Shown here piece by piece: positions 35,787-45,048 of a DNA stretch of 45,590 bases. Location of the stretch: contig CAZWUO010000010.1 of the NCBI GenBank assembly GCA_964636675.1, positions 1-45,590 on the forward strand. Direction: 5' to 3'. The stretch's first letter is position 1. The number at the start of each line of letters is the position of its first letter. Source of the DNA: JALUUH01 sp964636675. GTDB taxonomy: Bacteria > Pseudomonadota > Gammaproteobacteria > S012-40. The translations under genes were made by a program, and so were the position numbers. The notes beneath the pieces are model-generated. The model was given only the letters and a program-made list of their open reading frames with translations, was not told where the DNA came from and searched no databases.

Positions 35787-36611
35787 GTGGACAGACGGTA
35801 TTTCTTAAAATTGTGTATTTTGAGTAGTGCTTCAGTGGGAGTGGCTGGGACGCTGCCTGTTTTTGCTGCGACGGAAGCGGATGATAGTCATTTTGTTAAA
35901 GACTATTTAACCAAAATCAAAAACTTTGATCGACATTTTGCAGATGATATTAAATTAAGTGTGGGTGAGTATAAGTTATTAGGCCGCATTGTTAAGCGTT
36001 TAGGTCGTTTACAATCAACCATTGGATACGCTAATTTTTCGCTCGTGAGTTTTGACCAAGCGCTACGTTATGCGAGAAACTATTCTAGAATTGGTGCTTT
36101 TACAGATACTGAAATAAAATTTTTAGAACTTGTTTTTTACACCAATGCAAAGGACTATGGTTTTTTTGGTGAAAAAGTTTCAACTCGAATTACTGAAGTC
36201 GTGAAACGTAGAGATACTTTAAAAATACCACGAACCGGCCACTATTTGATTCGCGGTGAGCCGTACCGACTGTATAAAAAAATTCGCAAAGATGTTGGTC
36301 GCAATATTACGCTAACTTCCGGTGTGAGGGGCGTGGTAAAGCAGATACATTTATTTTTAGCAAAAGCCTTGCGCAATGGAGGCAATCTATCGTTGGCCTC
36401 GCGCTCACTGGCTCCCCCAGGGCATTCTTTTCATGGAGTCGGTGACTTTGATGTAGGCAAATATGGATATGGTAGAAGAAACTTCACCTTAGATTTTGCT
36501 GAAACATCTGAATTTAAAAAACTTCGCGATATAGGGTATATTAAGATAAGATACCATGAAGATAACCCGTTCGGAGTTAGATTTGAACCGTGGCATATAA
36601 AAGTCGCTTAA
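35787..36611 (+). CDS. Probable Tat-exported M15-family peptidase (VanY-like)
   Basis: The 274 residues begin DRRYFLK followed by a hydrophobic run and an AxA site (VFAA), which fits a twin-arginine signal. The C-terminal third has the M15 zinc pattern: SFHGVGDFD (214-222, likely ligands His216 and Asp222) and His270 in EPWHI, with TSGVRG and SLAPPGHS before it. Such enzymes are D,D- or L,D-carboxypeptidases that trim peptidoglycan stem peptides. The middle part (about 35-150) is helical and unrecognised. It starts at GTG 35787 with only a weak ribosome binding site. Confidence 0.8.
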   Translation: MDRRYFLKLCILSSASVGVAGTLPVFAATEADDSHFVKDYLTKIKNFDRHFADDIKLSVGEYKLLGRIVKRLGRLQSTIGYANFSLVSFDQALRYARNYSRIGAFTDTEIKFLELVFYTNAKDYGFFGEKVSTRITEVVKRRDTLKIPRTGHYLIRGEPYRLYKKIRKDVGRNITLTSGVRGVVKQIHLFLAKALRNGGNLSLASRSLAPPGHSFHGVGDFDVGKYGYGRRNFTLDFAETSEFKKLRDIGYIKIRYHEDNPFGVRFEPWHIKVA

Positions 36612-36644
36612 TTTTTTTAACGGGTAACAAAAATAATTTAATAG

Positions 36645-36704
36645 CCAGCCAATCCAAAATCACCCAATCTAAAGCCACCCAATCTAAAGTCACCCAATCT
36701 GAGT
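36645..36704. repeat. 15-bp tandem repeat, four units
   Basis: Units start at 36645 (degenerate), 36660, 36675 and 36690; the last is slightly diverged. The consensus is YCACCCAATCTAAAG, and the two central copies differ at one base. The array fills most of the gap between the M15 peptidase and DUF455 genes and ends four bases before ATG 36709. No Shine-Dalgarno sequence is present, so the array occupies the place of the ribosome binding site. Read on the minus strand it gives a repeated Leu-Asp-Trp-Val pattern, probably by chance. Confidence 0.9.
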
Positions 36705-36708
36705 TAAC

Positions 36709-37521
36709 ATGTTGAATGTATTTGAAGACATAGAAAAATGTCTTTACGCAAAAAGTCCTCAAGAAAAAATTTCTAAGCTACGTGATTTTTCCAATAAATG
36801 GCAGGTTGAAGGTATCAGCTTGCAGTCTTTAAAACCCCCATTAAGTGTTAATATTCCGGGTAGACCTGACAAACCAAGCCTTGTTAACCCAAAATTGCTA
36901 CCCAAAAGAAGCCATGGTACGTTAGAAAGACACGCGGCACTTATGCATGCAATTGCTCATATTGAATTTAATGCTATTAATTTAGCCTGTGATGCGATAT
37001 ATCGATTTCGCAATATGCCCCAAGACTATTATGCAAATTGGTTGAGTATTGGTCTTGAAGAGGCAAATCATTTTGAGATGATTGATAATTATTTACGCAG
37101 TATCGGTTACTCCTATGGTGATTTTTCTGCACATAATGGTCTATGGGAAATGGCGATAGCCACAGCGGACGATGTATTATCACGTATGGCCCTCGTTCCA
37201 CGAGTTTTAGAAGCCAGAGGCTTAGACGTTACACCTGCCATTATTAAAAAACTACAGCAACATGGATATTCAGAGGCTGCTGATATTTTGGCTGTAATAT
37301 ATAAAGAAGAGCATGCTCATGTGGCATCGGGTAATCATTGGTTTAAGTATTTATGTGCACAACGAGAATTGGATCCAGAGCCTACCTTTAAGCAATTAAT
37401 TGTAAAGCATGCCAGCGGAAAAATTGCATTACCGCTTAATCGTGAGGCTCGATTAGCGGCAGGCTTTAGTCAACAAGAGCTTAATTACCTGGAAGACATG
37501 GCGGGTACATCGTCGAAATAG
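36709..37521 (+). CDS. DUF455 family ferritin-like protein
   Basis: The family is uncharacterised but has a ferritin-like diiron fold related to MiaE. Likely metal-binding residues are visible in HIEFNAINLACDAIYRF, LEEANHFEM and KEEHAHVASG, spaced as in a four-helix diiron site. The 270-residue length is normal. The protein has no signal peptide and should be cytosolic. Substrate and role are unknown. The 15-bp tandem repeat directly upstream leaves no normal ribosome binding site for ATG 36709, so the start or its control may be unusual. Confidence 0.88.
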   Translation: MLNVFEDIEKCLYAKSPQEKISKLRDFSNKWQVEGISLQSLKPPLSVNIPGRPDKPSLVNPKLLPKRSHGTLERHAALMHAIAHIEFNAINLACDAIYRFRNMPQDYYANWLSIGLEEANHFEMIDNYLRSIGYSYGDFSAHNGLWEMAIATADDVLSRMALVPRVLEARGLDVTPAIIKKLQQHGYSEAADILAVIYKEEHAHVASGNHWFKYLCAQRELDPEPTFKQLIVKHASGKIALPLNREARLAAGFSQQELNYLEDMAGTSSK

Positions 37522-37560
37522 CCTAGATGGTGACTAGACAACATGGTATTGATGGAAGAA

Positions 37561-38259
37561 ATGAAATTAAAATTTTTTATTCTATGTATTAGCAGCTTTT
37601 TTATCATTGCTTGTGCCTCTAACCAGCACTTAACTCGCCACAATATTTATTCTGCTGAGTATCCTGGTTATGTATTAACCTGGATTGAAACTCTCCCCGG
37701 TGAGCCTGAGCGAGAGATTCGCATGTTAGTCGCAGAGAACTATTTAAGAATAGAGGAGACTTCTCAGCAGAAAAATTTTATTATTTTTGATAAGCAGCGA
37801 AATTTAATTTATGAGTACAAGAATTTAGAAGCAAATATTATTAAACCCAAATTAACTTCGCGACCAAAAAATTCGTTGCCAGATTGGGTGGAAAAATGGG
37901 AAGCAAGTCATGTGCTAGAAAGAAACAGATCTGAGGATAATAACAAAGCAATACATTATCAGTATTCACTGAATTCGGAAGCTTGTTATAACGTAGTGAG
38001 TGTCAAACACTATCTACAGGATGTGCTGCCTCTTATGCGGGCTTATCAAACAGTACGTTCTATAAATGCAAATAAGGATACTGCTTTGCTCGCGGATAAA
38101 AACCAAGCTTGTTATTCTGCAGTTAATTTTGCTGATCCTAATAAGCGTTATGAAAAAGGTTTTCCTATCAGAGAATGGAGTGTCTATGGGTATCGACGTT
38201 TTTTAGTGAATTACAAAATAGTGAAATTATCATCGAGTTATTTTGATTTTGAGGAATAA
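37561..38259 (+). CDS. Putative lipoprotein of unknown function
   Basis: From ATG 37561 the protein has 232 residues and a short lipoprotein signal ending in the lipobox IIAC, with the Cys at residue 18. Two earlier in-frame ATGs (37543, 37552) would lengthen the signal, but 37561 gives the canonical form and has GGAAGAA just before it. The mature part begins ASNQHL, looks soluble with mixed strands and helices, and has two further cysteines. I recognise no domain. It lies 39 bases after the DUF455 gene and may share its transcript. Confidence 0.75.
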   Translation: MKLKFFILCISSFFIIACASNQHLTRHNIYSAEYPGYVLTWIETLPGEPEREIRMLVAENYLRIEETSQQKNFIIFDKQRNLIYEYKNLEANIIKPKLTSRPKNSLPDWVEKWEASHVLERNRSEDNNKAIHYQYSLNSEACYNVVSVKHYLQDVLPLMRAYQTVRSINANKDTALLADKNQACYSAVNFADPNKRYEKGFPIREWSVYGYRRFLVNYKIVKLSSSYFDFEE

Positions 38260-38268
38260 AGTTATAGT

Positions 38269-38287
38269 GTAGAAATTGTATTTCTAC
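38269..38287. terminator. Possible bidirectional hairpin between convergent genes
   Basis: GTAGAAAT (38269-38276) and ATTTCTAC (38280-38287) form an 8-base-pair stem with a three-base loop between the lipoprotein gene and the 3' end of recJ. The stem is AT-rich and no long T run follows on either strand, so termination is uncertain. Confidence 0.4.
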
Positions 38288-38295
38288 CGAATAAT

Positions 38296-40038
38296 TTACC
38301 CCAAGGATAAGTCTTCGACTAATAACTGAAGTGTTTTTTGTCCACGAAATTCATTGATGTCTAGCTTATAGGCTAGATTAATAATTTGTCCAAGTTTTAC
38401 ATCTATTTCTTCTTTTTTTTCATTCAAATAGTTAAATGCAATTGCATCAATGCTCTGTTGATGGTCAGGCGTTGAAAGTTGCAGTTTTAAATGGATATCT
38501 TTCAATACTCTAAAGCTATTTATAAGAAATCGTCCATTAAATATAGGTTCAGGAAAACCCTGCCCCCAGGGGCCAGCATTTTTTAGCATTTGAGCAGTGG
38601 TAATGGACAGTTCTTTAGGCATTAATTCGCCATCACTTTCTAAGTGATGACTTAATTGCTCTACTGAAAGATGCTTGCGTACTTCGGCATCAAAGAGAGA
38701 GCGAAATAACTCGAAATTATTTTCACTGATTGAAAGGCCAGCTGCCATTGCATGTCCGCCAAATTTATTTAATACGCAAGGGTGCTGGCTAGCGATGGCA
38801 TCTAATGCGTCTCTCATATGAAAGCCCGGAATAGAACGTGCTGAGCCTTTGATTTCATGCTCATCGGCTAAAGCAAATGCAATGACCGGTCGGAAGTATT
38901 TTTCTTTTAAGCGTGCAGCGAGAATTCCAATAACGCCTTGATGCCAGTTTTTATCGTAGACACAGATTCCTAAGGGGTTTTTTTCGGGATCCAAGCTTAA
39001 TAGAGGCTGCAGTTCTTTTAATGCTTGTTGCTGCATTTCACGTTCTATGATTTTGCGTTCTGAATTAATATGGTCTAGTCGGGTAGCTATTACTTCGGCT
39101 TGGGAGTCTGACTCAGCTAATAAACATTCAATGCCGATCGACATATCTTCCAAGCGCCCGGCAGCATTCAGTCTTGGGCCTAGCGAAAAACCAAGATCAC
39201 TCGCAGACATGTTTTGGATATTTCGTTTGCTAATCTTAATCAGTGCTCGAATACCAGGACATGCCTGACCCGAACGAATTCTACGCAAACCTTGCTCGAC
39301 TAAGATTCTGTTGTTGTGCTCTAAAGGAACCACATCTGCAACCGTGCCGAGTGCGACTAAATCGAGTAGCTGAGCGAGGTTTGGCTGAGGGAGCTTGTTA
39401 TTTTCAAACCAATTAGAATCACGCAGATGCGAGCGTAGTGCTAACATTAAATAAAAACTAATGCCAACGCCAGCCGTTGATTTTGCGGGAAAAAGATCGC
39501 CAGCTTGATTCGGGTTTACGATTGCATCTGCGTTGGGTAATTCTTTCCCGGCTAAATGATGGTCTGTGATGATGACCTTGATTCCAGAATTTTTTGCATG
39601 GGTAACGCCTTCGATACTGGAAATACCATTGTCTACGGTGATAATTAAATCTGGATTTAGGTTTTTTATTTCGTCAATAATTCCTGGCGTTAAGCCGTAA
39701 CCATATTTAAAACGGTTTGGTACTTTATAGTGGATATTGTGCGCACCCATTAGTTTTAGGGCTTTTATCATGAGCGCCGTGCTCGTTGCACCATCTGCAT
39801 CGAAATCGCCGATAATGATAATAGTTTCTTGTTTATCAAGCGCATCGACTAATAGCAAAACGGCTTTTTGAATATCTTTGAGTTCTGCAAAAGAAAGTAA
39901 GTTGTCGAGTGTTTTTTCGAGCAATTTTGGGGATGTAATATTACGGTTGGCATAAACGCGCTGCATGATGGGAGGCAAATCTTGCGCCCAGGGGCCTAGC
40001 TCACATAACGGTTTGCGGAGCACAATTTTTTTTTTCAT
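38296..40038 (-). CDS. recJ: Single-stranded-DNA-specific exonuclease RecJ
   Basis: RecJ degrades single-stranded DNA 5' to 3' in recombinational and mismatch repair. The 580-residue protein shows the DHH-family motifs in order: DFDADGATS (78-86), VDNGIS (135-140), TDHHLAG (about 158-164), the DHHA1 region with GFSLGPRLNAAGR, and GGHAMAAGLS. A C-terminal OB domain completes the normal length. ATG 40038 is preceded on its strand by a weak leader. It is the nearest minus-strand gene downstream of fabB, but the 66-base gap does not show whether they are co-transcribed. Confidence 0.97.
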   Translation of the reverse strand: MKKKIVLRKPLCELGPWAQDLPPIMQRVYANRNITSPKLLEKTLDNLLSFAELKDIQKAVLLLVDALDKQETIIIIGDFDADGATSTALMIKALKLMGAHNIHYKVPNRFKYGYGLTPGIIDEIKNLNPDLIITVDNGISSIEGVTHAKNSGIKVIITDHHLAGKELPNADAIVNPNQAGDLFPAKSTAGVGISFYLMLALRSHLRDSNWFENNKLPQPNLAQLLDLVALGTVADVVPLEHNNRILVEQGLRRIRSGQACPGIRALIKISKRNIQNMSASDLGFSLGPRLNAAGRLEDMSIGIECLLAESDSQAEVIATRLDHINSERKIIEREMQQQALKELQPLLSLDPEKNPLGICVYDKNWHQGVIGILAARLKEKYFRPVIAFALADEHEIKGSARSIPGFHMRDALDAIASQHPCVLNKFGGHAMAAGLSISENNFELFRSLFDAEVRKHLSVEQLSHHLESDGELMPKELSITTAQMLKNAGPWGQGFPEPIFNGRFLINSFRVLKDIHLKLQLSTPDHQQSIDAIAFNYLNEKKEEIDVKLGQIINLAYKLDINEFRGQKTLQLLVEDLSLG

Positions 40039-40104
40039 TTTAGTACGTTTGTTGTAATGCTTAGCAGCGTTAGTGGTATCTCTAAGAAAACATACAAACC
40101 TGGA

Positions 40105-41322
40105 CTAAGATTTGTAACGTTGAAAAACGAGGCTGCAATTGGTTCCGCCAAAGCCAAAACTATTGGATAATATGGTATTCAACTCAATATTTTTTAAGGT
40201 TGAGGTTACCACGGGAACACCTTCTGCTTCAGGGTCAAGTTCTAGAATATTAACCGAAGGGGAGATGAAATTATTTTCCATCATAATAAGTGAATATATT
40301 GCCTCATTTGCGCCAGCTGCGCCTAAGGCGTGCCCGCTAAGAGATTTTGTCGACGTAATCTTGGGAATCTGCTTGCCAAAAACAGCTTTAACCGCTTGTA
40401 GCTCTTTCATGTCTCCCGCAGGAGTGCTGGTACCATGTGCGTTGATGTAATCTATCGGTGTAGAAACGCCATTTAATGCGAGTTGCATGCAGCGTACCGC
40501 ACCTTCACCGGAAGGCTGTACCATATCATGGCCATCAGAGGTTGCACCGTAGCCAATGAGTTCGCCATAAATTTTTGCATTGCGTTTCAAAGCGTGTTCG
40601 AGTTCTTCGAGCACCAACATACCGCCGCCGCCGGAGATGACAAATCCGTCGCGGTTTGCATCGTAAGGTCGAGAAGCAGAGTGAGGGGTTTCATTATATT
40701 TAGATGAAAGTGCTCCCATCGCATCAAACATACAGCTCATAGACCAATGGAGTTCTTCGCCGCCGCCGGCAAAAACGATGTCTTGTTTACCTAACTGAAT
40801 AAGTTCTGCTGCATTACCAATGCAATGAGCGCTTGTTGAGCATGCAGAACTAATCGAATAGGAAAGGCCTTTAATTTTAAATGCGGTGCTCAAGCAGGCG
40901 GAAGTAGTCGATCCCATGGTACGTGTAACCATGTAGGGGCCAATTCGTTTCACCCCTTTGGCGCGTAAAATATCAGCTGCTTGCACCGTATTATCGGTGG
41001 AGCCACCGCCCGACCCGGTAATCAGACCAACCCTGGGGTTGGATATTTGCTTAGTTTCTAAGCCAGCATCATCAATAGCTTGCTGCATTGCGATATAGCT
41101 ATAAGCAGCAGCATCCCCCATAAACCGCAGCAGTTTACGGTCAATAAAGTCCTTTGTTGCTATATTTATAGGGCCATGCACATGACTTCTAAAGCCTAAT
41201 TCGGCTTGGGTTTCAGAGAAGGAGATACCAGATTTACCGTCAAATAGGGATCGATGAACTTCTTTTACGTTATTTCCTAAACTGGAAACAATGCCTATGC
41301 CGGTGACAACAACACGTTTCAA
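40105..41322 (-). CDS. fabB: Beta-ketoacyl-ACP synthase I
   Basis: FabB condenses malonyl-ACP with acyl-ACP and is needed to elongate unsaturated fatty acids made by FabA. The 405-residue protein has the Cys-His-His triad: Cys161 in SSACSTSA, His296 in NAHGTST and His331 in SGHALGAAGANE. Translation starts at a TTG (41322), a rare start that is well supported by AGAGAGGA six bases upstream and by the family N terminus (KRVVVTGIG). It lies 20 bases after fabA, giving the classical fabAB operon. Confidence 0.97.
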   Translation of the reverse strand: MKRVVVTGIGIVSSLGNNVKEVHRSLFDGKSGISFSETQAELGFRSHVHGPINIATKDFIDRKLLRFMGDAAAYSYIAMQQAIDDAGLETKQISNPRVGLITGSGGGSTDNTVQAADILRAKGVKRIGPYMVTRTMGSTTSACLSTAFKIKGLSYSISSACSTSAHCIGNAAELIQLGKQDIVFAGGGEELHWSMSCMFDAMGALSSKYNETPHSASRPYDANRDGFVISGGGGMLVLEELEHALKRNAKIYGELIGYGATSDGHDMVQPSGEGAVRCMQLALNGVSTPIDYINAHGTSTPAGDMKELQAVKAVFGKQIPKITSTKSLSGHALGAAGANEAIYSLIMMENNFISPSVNILELDPEAEGVPVVTSTLKNIELNTILSNSFGFGGTNCSLVFQRYKS

Positions 41323-41342
41323 AATAAATCCTCTCTTCTCGC

Positions 41343-41858
41343 TTACATTTCGTCAGTATTAGTAAAAAGTCCTACTCTCAGTCCCTGTGCTGCATAAATC
41401 GTTTTTCCGTCAACTAACATTTCTGAATCCGCAATTCCCATAAATAATTTGCGCATTATTACACGCTTTAAGTCTATTTTGTAAGTGACAAGCTTACAAT
41501 TGGGTGTCACTTGGCCGGTAAATTTTACTTCGTTAGAACCTAATGCGCGCCCATGGCCTGGCCCACCCAACCAACCAAGGTGAAACCCAACTAACTGCCA
41601 CATAGCATCTAGGCCTAAACATCCCGGCATTACTGGATCGCCTGCAAAGTGACATGCAAAAAACCAAAGATCGGGGTGAATGTCTAATTCAGCAATTATC
41701 TGCCCCTTGCCAAATTTGCCTCCATCTTCATTAATCTGAGTAATTCGGTCAAACATTAGCATTGGAGGGAGTGGCAACTGGGCATTGCCCGGGCCAAATA
41801 ATTCACCTCGACCGCAACTCAAAAGTTCTTCTTTGTTAAAGCTATTTTTTTTTATCAT
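41343..41858 (-). CDS. fabA: 3-hydroxydecanoyl-ACP dehydratase/isomerase
   Basis: FabA dehydrates 3-hydroxydecanoyl-ACP and isomerises the product to the cis-3 form, the entry to unsaturated fatty acids. The 171 residues match E. coli FabA in length and numbering: His70 in ACHFAGDPVMPG and Asp84 in GLDAMWQ. Downstream lies fabB. The 231-base upstream region should hold the operon promoter and contains a perfect 16-base palindrome at 41992-42007. The ribosome binding site is weak. Confidence 0.97.
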   Translation of the reverse strand: MIKKNSFNKEELLSCGRGELFGPGNAQLPLPPMLMFDRITQINEDGGKFGKGQIIAELDIHPDLWFFACHFAGDPVMPGCLGLDAMWQLVGFHLGWLGGPGHGRALGSNEVKFTGQVTPNCKLVTYKIDLKRVIMRKLFMGIADSEMLVDGKTIYAAQGLRVGLFTNTDEM

Positions 41859-41991
41859 AACTTAAGTTTGAAAACTCCCAAAATTCTTGTAACCCTTCGT
41901 GTAACTCTAGAGCTGGCATGTAGCAAGGCTATAGGCAAATAACAGGGGCGATACCCTACCACAAATGATAATCAAATACTGTAATTTGTTG

Positions 41992-42007
41992 CCATCTTTA
42001 AAGATGG
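41992..42007. promoter_or_regulatory. 16-bp perfect palindrome upstream of fabA
   Basis: CCATCTTTAAAGATGG is fully self-complementary. It lies about 135 bases before the fabA start and 83 bases beyond the ptsP stop. No T tract follows it on the minus strand, so it is unlikely to terminate ptsP. An operator is possible; it does not resemble FabR or FadR sites as I know them. Confidence 0.35.
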
Positions 42008-42089
42008 TTAAATGTTGGGATCGAATGAAAACGGAGGATATGTAAAATGTTATGTTGCTATATTAAGCAATGTTAAGGCTGTTTTTTCT

Positions 42090-44357
42090 TTACTTGCCCG
42101 GACGGAGTAATCCTCCGAGGCCAGCATTATCGAGGTTTTTATTGAGTAATTCTCGAATCTTTGTGGAGTCTTCCATCGCCAGGCATTGTTTGAGCAGGTT
42201 ATTCGCCTGGGTAAAAGAGAACTTTCGGATAACCCATTTTATTCGTTGCAACGCGACAACACTCATGCTTAAACTATCGAGACCCATGCCTACGAGCAAT
42301 AGTGCAGCAGCCGGATCTCCGGCCATTTCACCACATACACTGACTGGAATATGCTGTTTTTTTGCCCCTTTAACGGTTTGATAAATAGCTTGCAGTATGG
42401 CCGGGTGGAGGCTATCAAATAGATTCGCTACATTGGAATTATTTCTGTCCACAGCGAGTAAATACTGTACTAGATCGTTGGTTCCAATCGATAAAAAATC
42501 AACCTTTTTTGCGATCGATTCCACTTGATAAACTGCAGATGGAACTTCTATCATTGCACCAATTTTAGGGTTTGGAATAGCGTGGCCGGACTCAATGAGT
42601 TCGTCGCGGGCGCGCTTAATATGCGAAATACTTTCAATGACTTCTGAGGTGCTGGTGATCATTGGCAGTAAGATCTGCAAATTGTGCAAACCAGCACTTG
42701 CGCGTAACATCGCTCGAATTTGGGTTAGAAATATATCCGGATGATCCAGGCTGACTCTTATTCCACGCCAGCCGAGAAAAGGGTTTGCTTCTTTAATCGG
42801 AAAATAGGAAAGATTTTTATCGCCACCGATATCCAAGGTTCTGAGTGTTACAGGACGTGGTGAAAACGACTTTAATACCTTATGATAAATCTGAGTTTGC
42901 TCTTCTTCTCCAGGAAAACGGTCACGTATCATGAACGGAAATTCCGTCCGATAAAGCCCAATACCATCTGCATTGCTTTCTGCTGAAGAAGCGGCAATAT
43001 CTGCAAGTAAGCCAGTATTGACCAATAATGGAATACGAATATTATCCAAGGTTTCGGCTGGGAGGTGGGTAATTTCCAGCAGCTCAGCAGAAAGTTCTTC
43101 TTCTTCTTGGGCAATTTTTTGGTATTCTTTTTCGACGGTTTGCCCAGGGTTTACATATACCCACCCTTGATAACCGTCCACAATCATTTTTACGGAATCT
43201 ACTTTGTTCGTTGGTAAATCTAATGCCCCCATTACCGCAGGGACGCCTAATGCACGCGCGAGTATCGCCACATGCGAAGAACCAGAGCCTTGTGTACTAA
43301 TGACGGCTGCGAGTTTAGATCTTGGTATTTCCATTAAGGATGATGCAGAAATTTCATCACCGACTAAGATGGTTTTATCGGGGTAAACTCGGGAGCCGCC
43401 TTTTTTAGACTGAATATGCACTAAAATACGGCGACCAAGGTCTTTGATGTCTTGCGCGCGTTCGCGCAAATAATCATCTTGCATGGCTTCAAAAACTTGG
43501 ACTTGTTCTTTAATCGTGTCGCGTAACGCAGTCGACGCCCAACATTGGTTTTTTTTAATTCGAGTTTTGGTTGCTCTTAAAATACTGTCACTCTTTAGCA
43601 TAAGTAGATAAGCATCGAAGAGGGCAAGATTTTCGGAAGATAAGTTTTTTACTCGGGTTTTTAAATCTGAGATTTCTTGGGTTACTTTCGCAACGGCAGC
43701 TTCAAAGGATTTTATTTCATGTGCAATATTTTTAGTTGATCGGTTTGGTACGGCATCGAGATCTGCCGGTGGGTAAATAACGAGGCCTGTTCCAATGGTA
43801 ACCCCAGGTGCACCCGCTAAACCTTGAAATGGGTGGTTGTCAAGTAAGCCACCATTTTTCAATCCATGAATGCCGCCAATTGCTTGCGCATGTGCAATTG
43901 CCCCAGACAGTTGTGCAGCAAGTGTTACCAGTAAGGTGACTTCTTCTTCGGCAAAACGCCTTTGTTTTTTACTTTGCACGACAATGATGCCTAAGGCCGT
44001 TTTATGATGAATGACCGGCACACCGAGAAATCCACTGTAATTTTCTTCATCGGTTTGTTTAATAAAGCGATAGGCGGGATGATCAAGTGCTTTTTCAATA
44101 TTTATCGGTTCTGCGCGTTGCATGACCAATCCGATCAAGCCCTCACCTAGTTTTAGGCGAGCACTCCCTACCGATTGGGGGTTTAGACCATCGGTGGCCA
44201 TTAACACATTTTGCTGTGCTAATTCATCTTTGAGATAAACAGAGCATACGTCAGTAGCCATCACTTCTTTGACGCGCAAAACAATGAGCGATAATGTTTG
44301 CTGCAAGTTTTCAGCAGTATTAACTTCTTGTATTACGCGTCGTATTTCTTCAAGCAA
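42090..44357 (-). CDS. ptsP: PTS enzyme I-Ntr (PtsP)
   Basis: PtsP starts the nitrogen-related phosphotransferase chain, passing phosphate from phosphoenolpyruvate to NPr and then PtsN. The 755-residue protein has an N-terminal GAF domain (about 1-160), an enzyme I N-terminal domain with phospho-His362 in GSGSSHVAILARALGVPA, and a PEP-binding barrel with GLYRTEFPF, GTNDLVQYLLAVDRN and CGEMAGDP. It follows rppH by 24 bases, the arrangement also seen in E. coli and Pseudomonas. No ptsN or ptsO gene is in the window. Confidence 0.96.
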   Translation of the reverse strand: MLEEIRRVIQEVNTAENLQQTLSLIVLRVKEVMATDVCSVYLKDELAQQNVLMATDGLNPQSVGSARLKLGEGLIGLVMQRAEPINIEKALDHPAYRFIKQTDEENYSGFLGVPVIHHKTALGIIVVQSKKQRRFAEEEVTLLVTLAAQLSGAIAHAQAIGGIHGLKNGGLLDNHPFQGLAGAPGVTIGTGLVIYPPADLDAVPNRSTKNIAHEIKSFEAAVAKVTQEISDLKTRVKNLSSENLALFDAYLLMLKSDSILRATKTRIKKNQCWASTALRDTIKEQVQVFEAMQDDYLRERAQDIKDLGRRILVHIQSKKGGSRVYPDKTILVGDEISASSLMEIPRSKLAAVISTQGSGSSHVAILARALGVPAVMGALDLPTNKVDSVKMIVDGYQGWVYVNPGQTVEKEYQKIAQEEEELSAELLEITHLPAETLDNIRIPLLVNTGLLADIAASSAESNADGIGLYRTEFPFMIRDRFPGEEEQTQIYHKVLKSFSPRPVTLRTLDIGGDKNLSYFPIKEANPFLGWRGIRVSLDHPDIFLTQIRAMLRASAGLHNLQILLPMITSTSEVIESISHIKRARDELIESGHAIPNPKIGAMIEVPSAVYQVESIAKKVDFLSIGTNDLVQYLLAVDRNNSNVANLFDSLHPAILQAIYQTVKGAKKQHIPVSVCGEMAGDPAAALLLVGMGLDSLSMSVVALQRIKWVIRKFSFTQANNLLKQCLAMEDSTKIRELLNKNLDNAGLGGLLRPGK

Positions 44358-44381
44358 ATGAAGATTCCTTTAAGTTGATGT

Positions 44382-44885
44382 TTAAAAATGTTGACGTTTT
44401 ATTTTTTTTTGAACTTTACCTATGCTAGGTGCAAGCTCGTTAAGCGCGCGTAAATAAACATCGCGTTTAAATGACACAACCTCGTCTAACGGGTACCAAT
44501 AATCGACCCATTGCCAATAATCAAACTCGGGAATTTGGCAGTTATTTAGACAAATATCCTTTTCGTCTCCGATAAATACTAACAAATACCATTTTTGCTT
44601 TTGTCCTATGCATAATGGTTTACTGTTGTGGCGTATCAAGTGTTCAGGCAAATCATAATACAGCCAGTTATTTGTATTGGCGACAATTTCAACATGTCTT
44701 ACAGAAAGACCGACTTCTTCCTTGAGTTCTCTGTACATTGCCTGTTCAGTAGATTCATTTTCCAGTATTCCACCTTGGGGAAATTGCCACGCATCTTGTC
44801 CAGTGCGTTTTGCCCATAAAAGTTGCCCCCGTGCATTGCTTATTATTATGCCGACATTGGCACGATAGCCTTTTTTATCAATCAC
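44382..44885 (-). CDS. rppH: RNA pyrophosphohydrolase
   Basis: RppH removes pyrophosphate from mRNA 5' ends and so opens them to RNase E decay. The 167-residue Nudix protein has a complete box at 38-60 (GGILENESTEQAMYRELKEEVGL split by the loop residues), with REL and EE metal ligands. It begins GYRANVGIII as in E. coli. Translation starts at GTG 44885; the family N terminus (MIDxxGYR) supports this. It is co-directional with ptsP and divergent from the HAD gene at 45049. Confidence 0.96.
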   Translation of the reverse strand: MIDKKGYRANVGIIISNARGQLLWAKRTGQDAWQFPQGGILENESTEQAMYRELKEEVGLSVRHVEIVANTNNWLYYDLPEHLIRHNSKPLCIGQKQKWYLLVFIGDEKDICLNNCQIPEFDYWQWVDYWYPLDEVVSFKRDVYLRALNELAPSIGKVQKKIKRQHF

Positions 44886-45048
44886 TTAAGTGAGTTCCAT
44901 TCGGTGTTAGTAGGTTGTTCTTGGATACACCTACGCGTTATATTTATTAAAAGTACTGCTTTTAACCAAGACAAATTGCCGTTAAAATTCAGCTAATTAA
45001 AGAATATAGCAAAGATTACTGGTTTTTATATATAAAGGTGGTTATTTA

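Noticed and set aside
36577..36762. Minus-strand frame with a repeated Leu-Asp-Trp-Val pattern
   Set aside because: The pattern is simply the translation of the 15-bp tandem repeat and runs into the antisense of flanking genes; no start signal.
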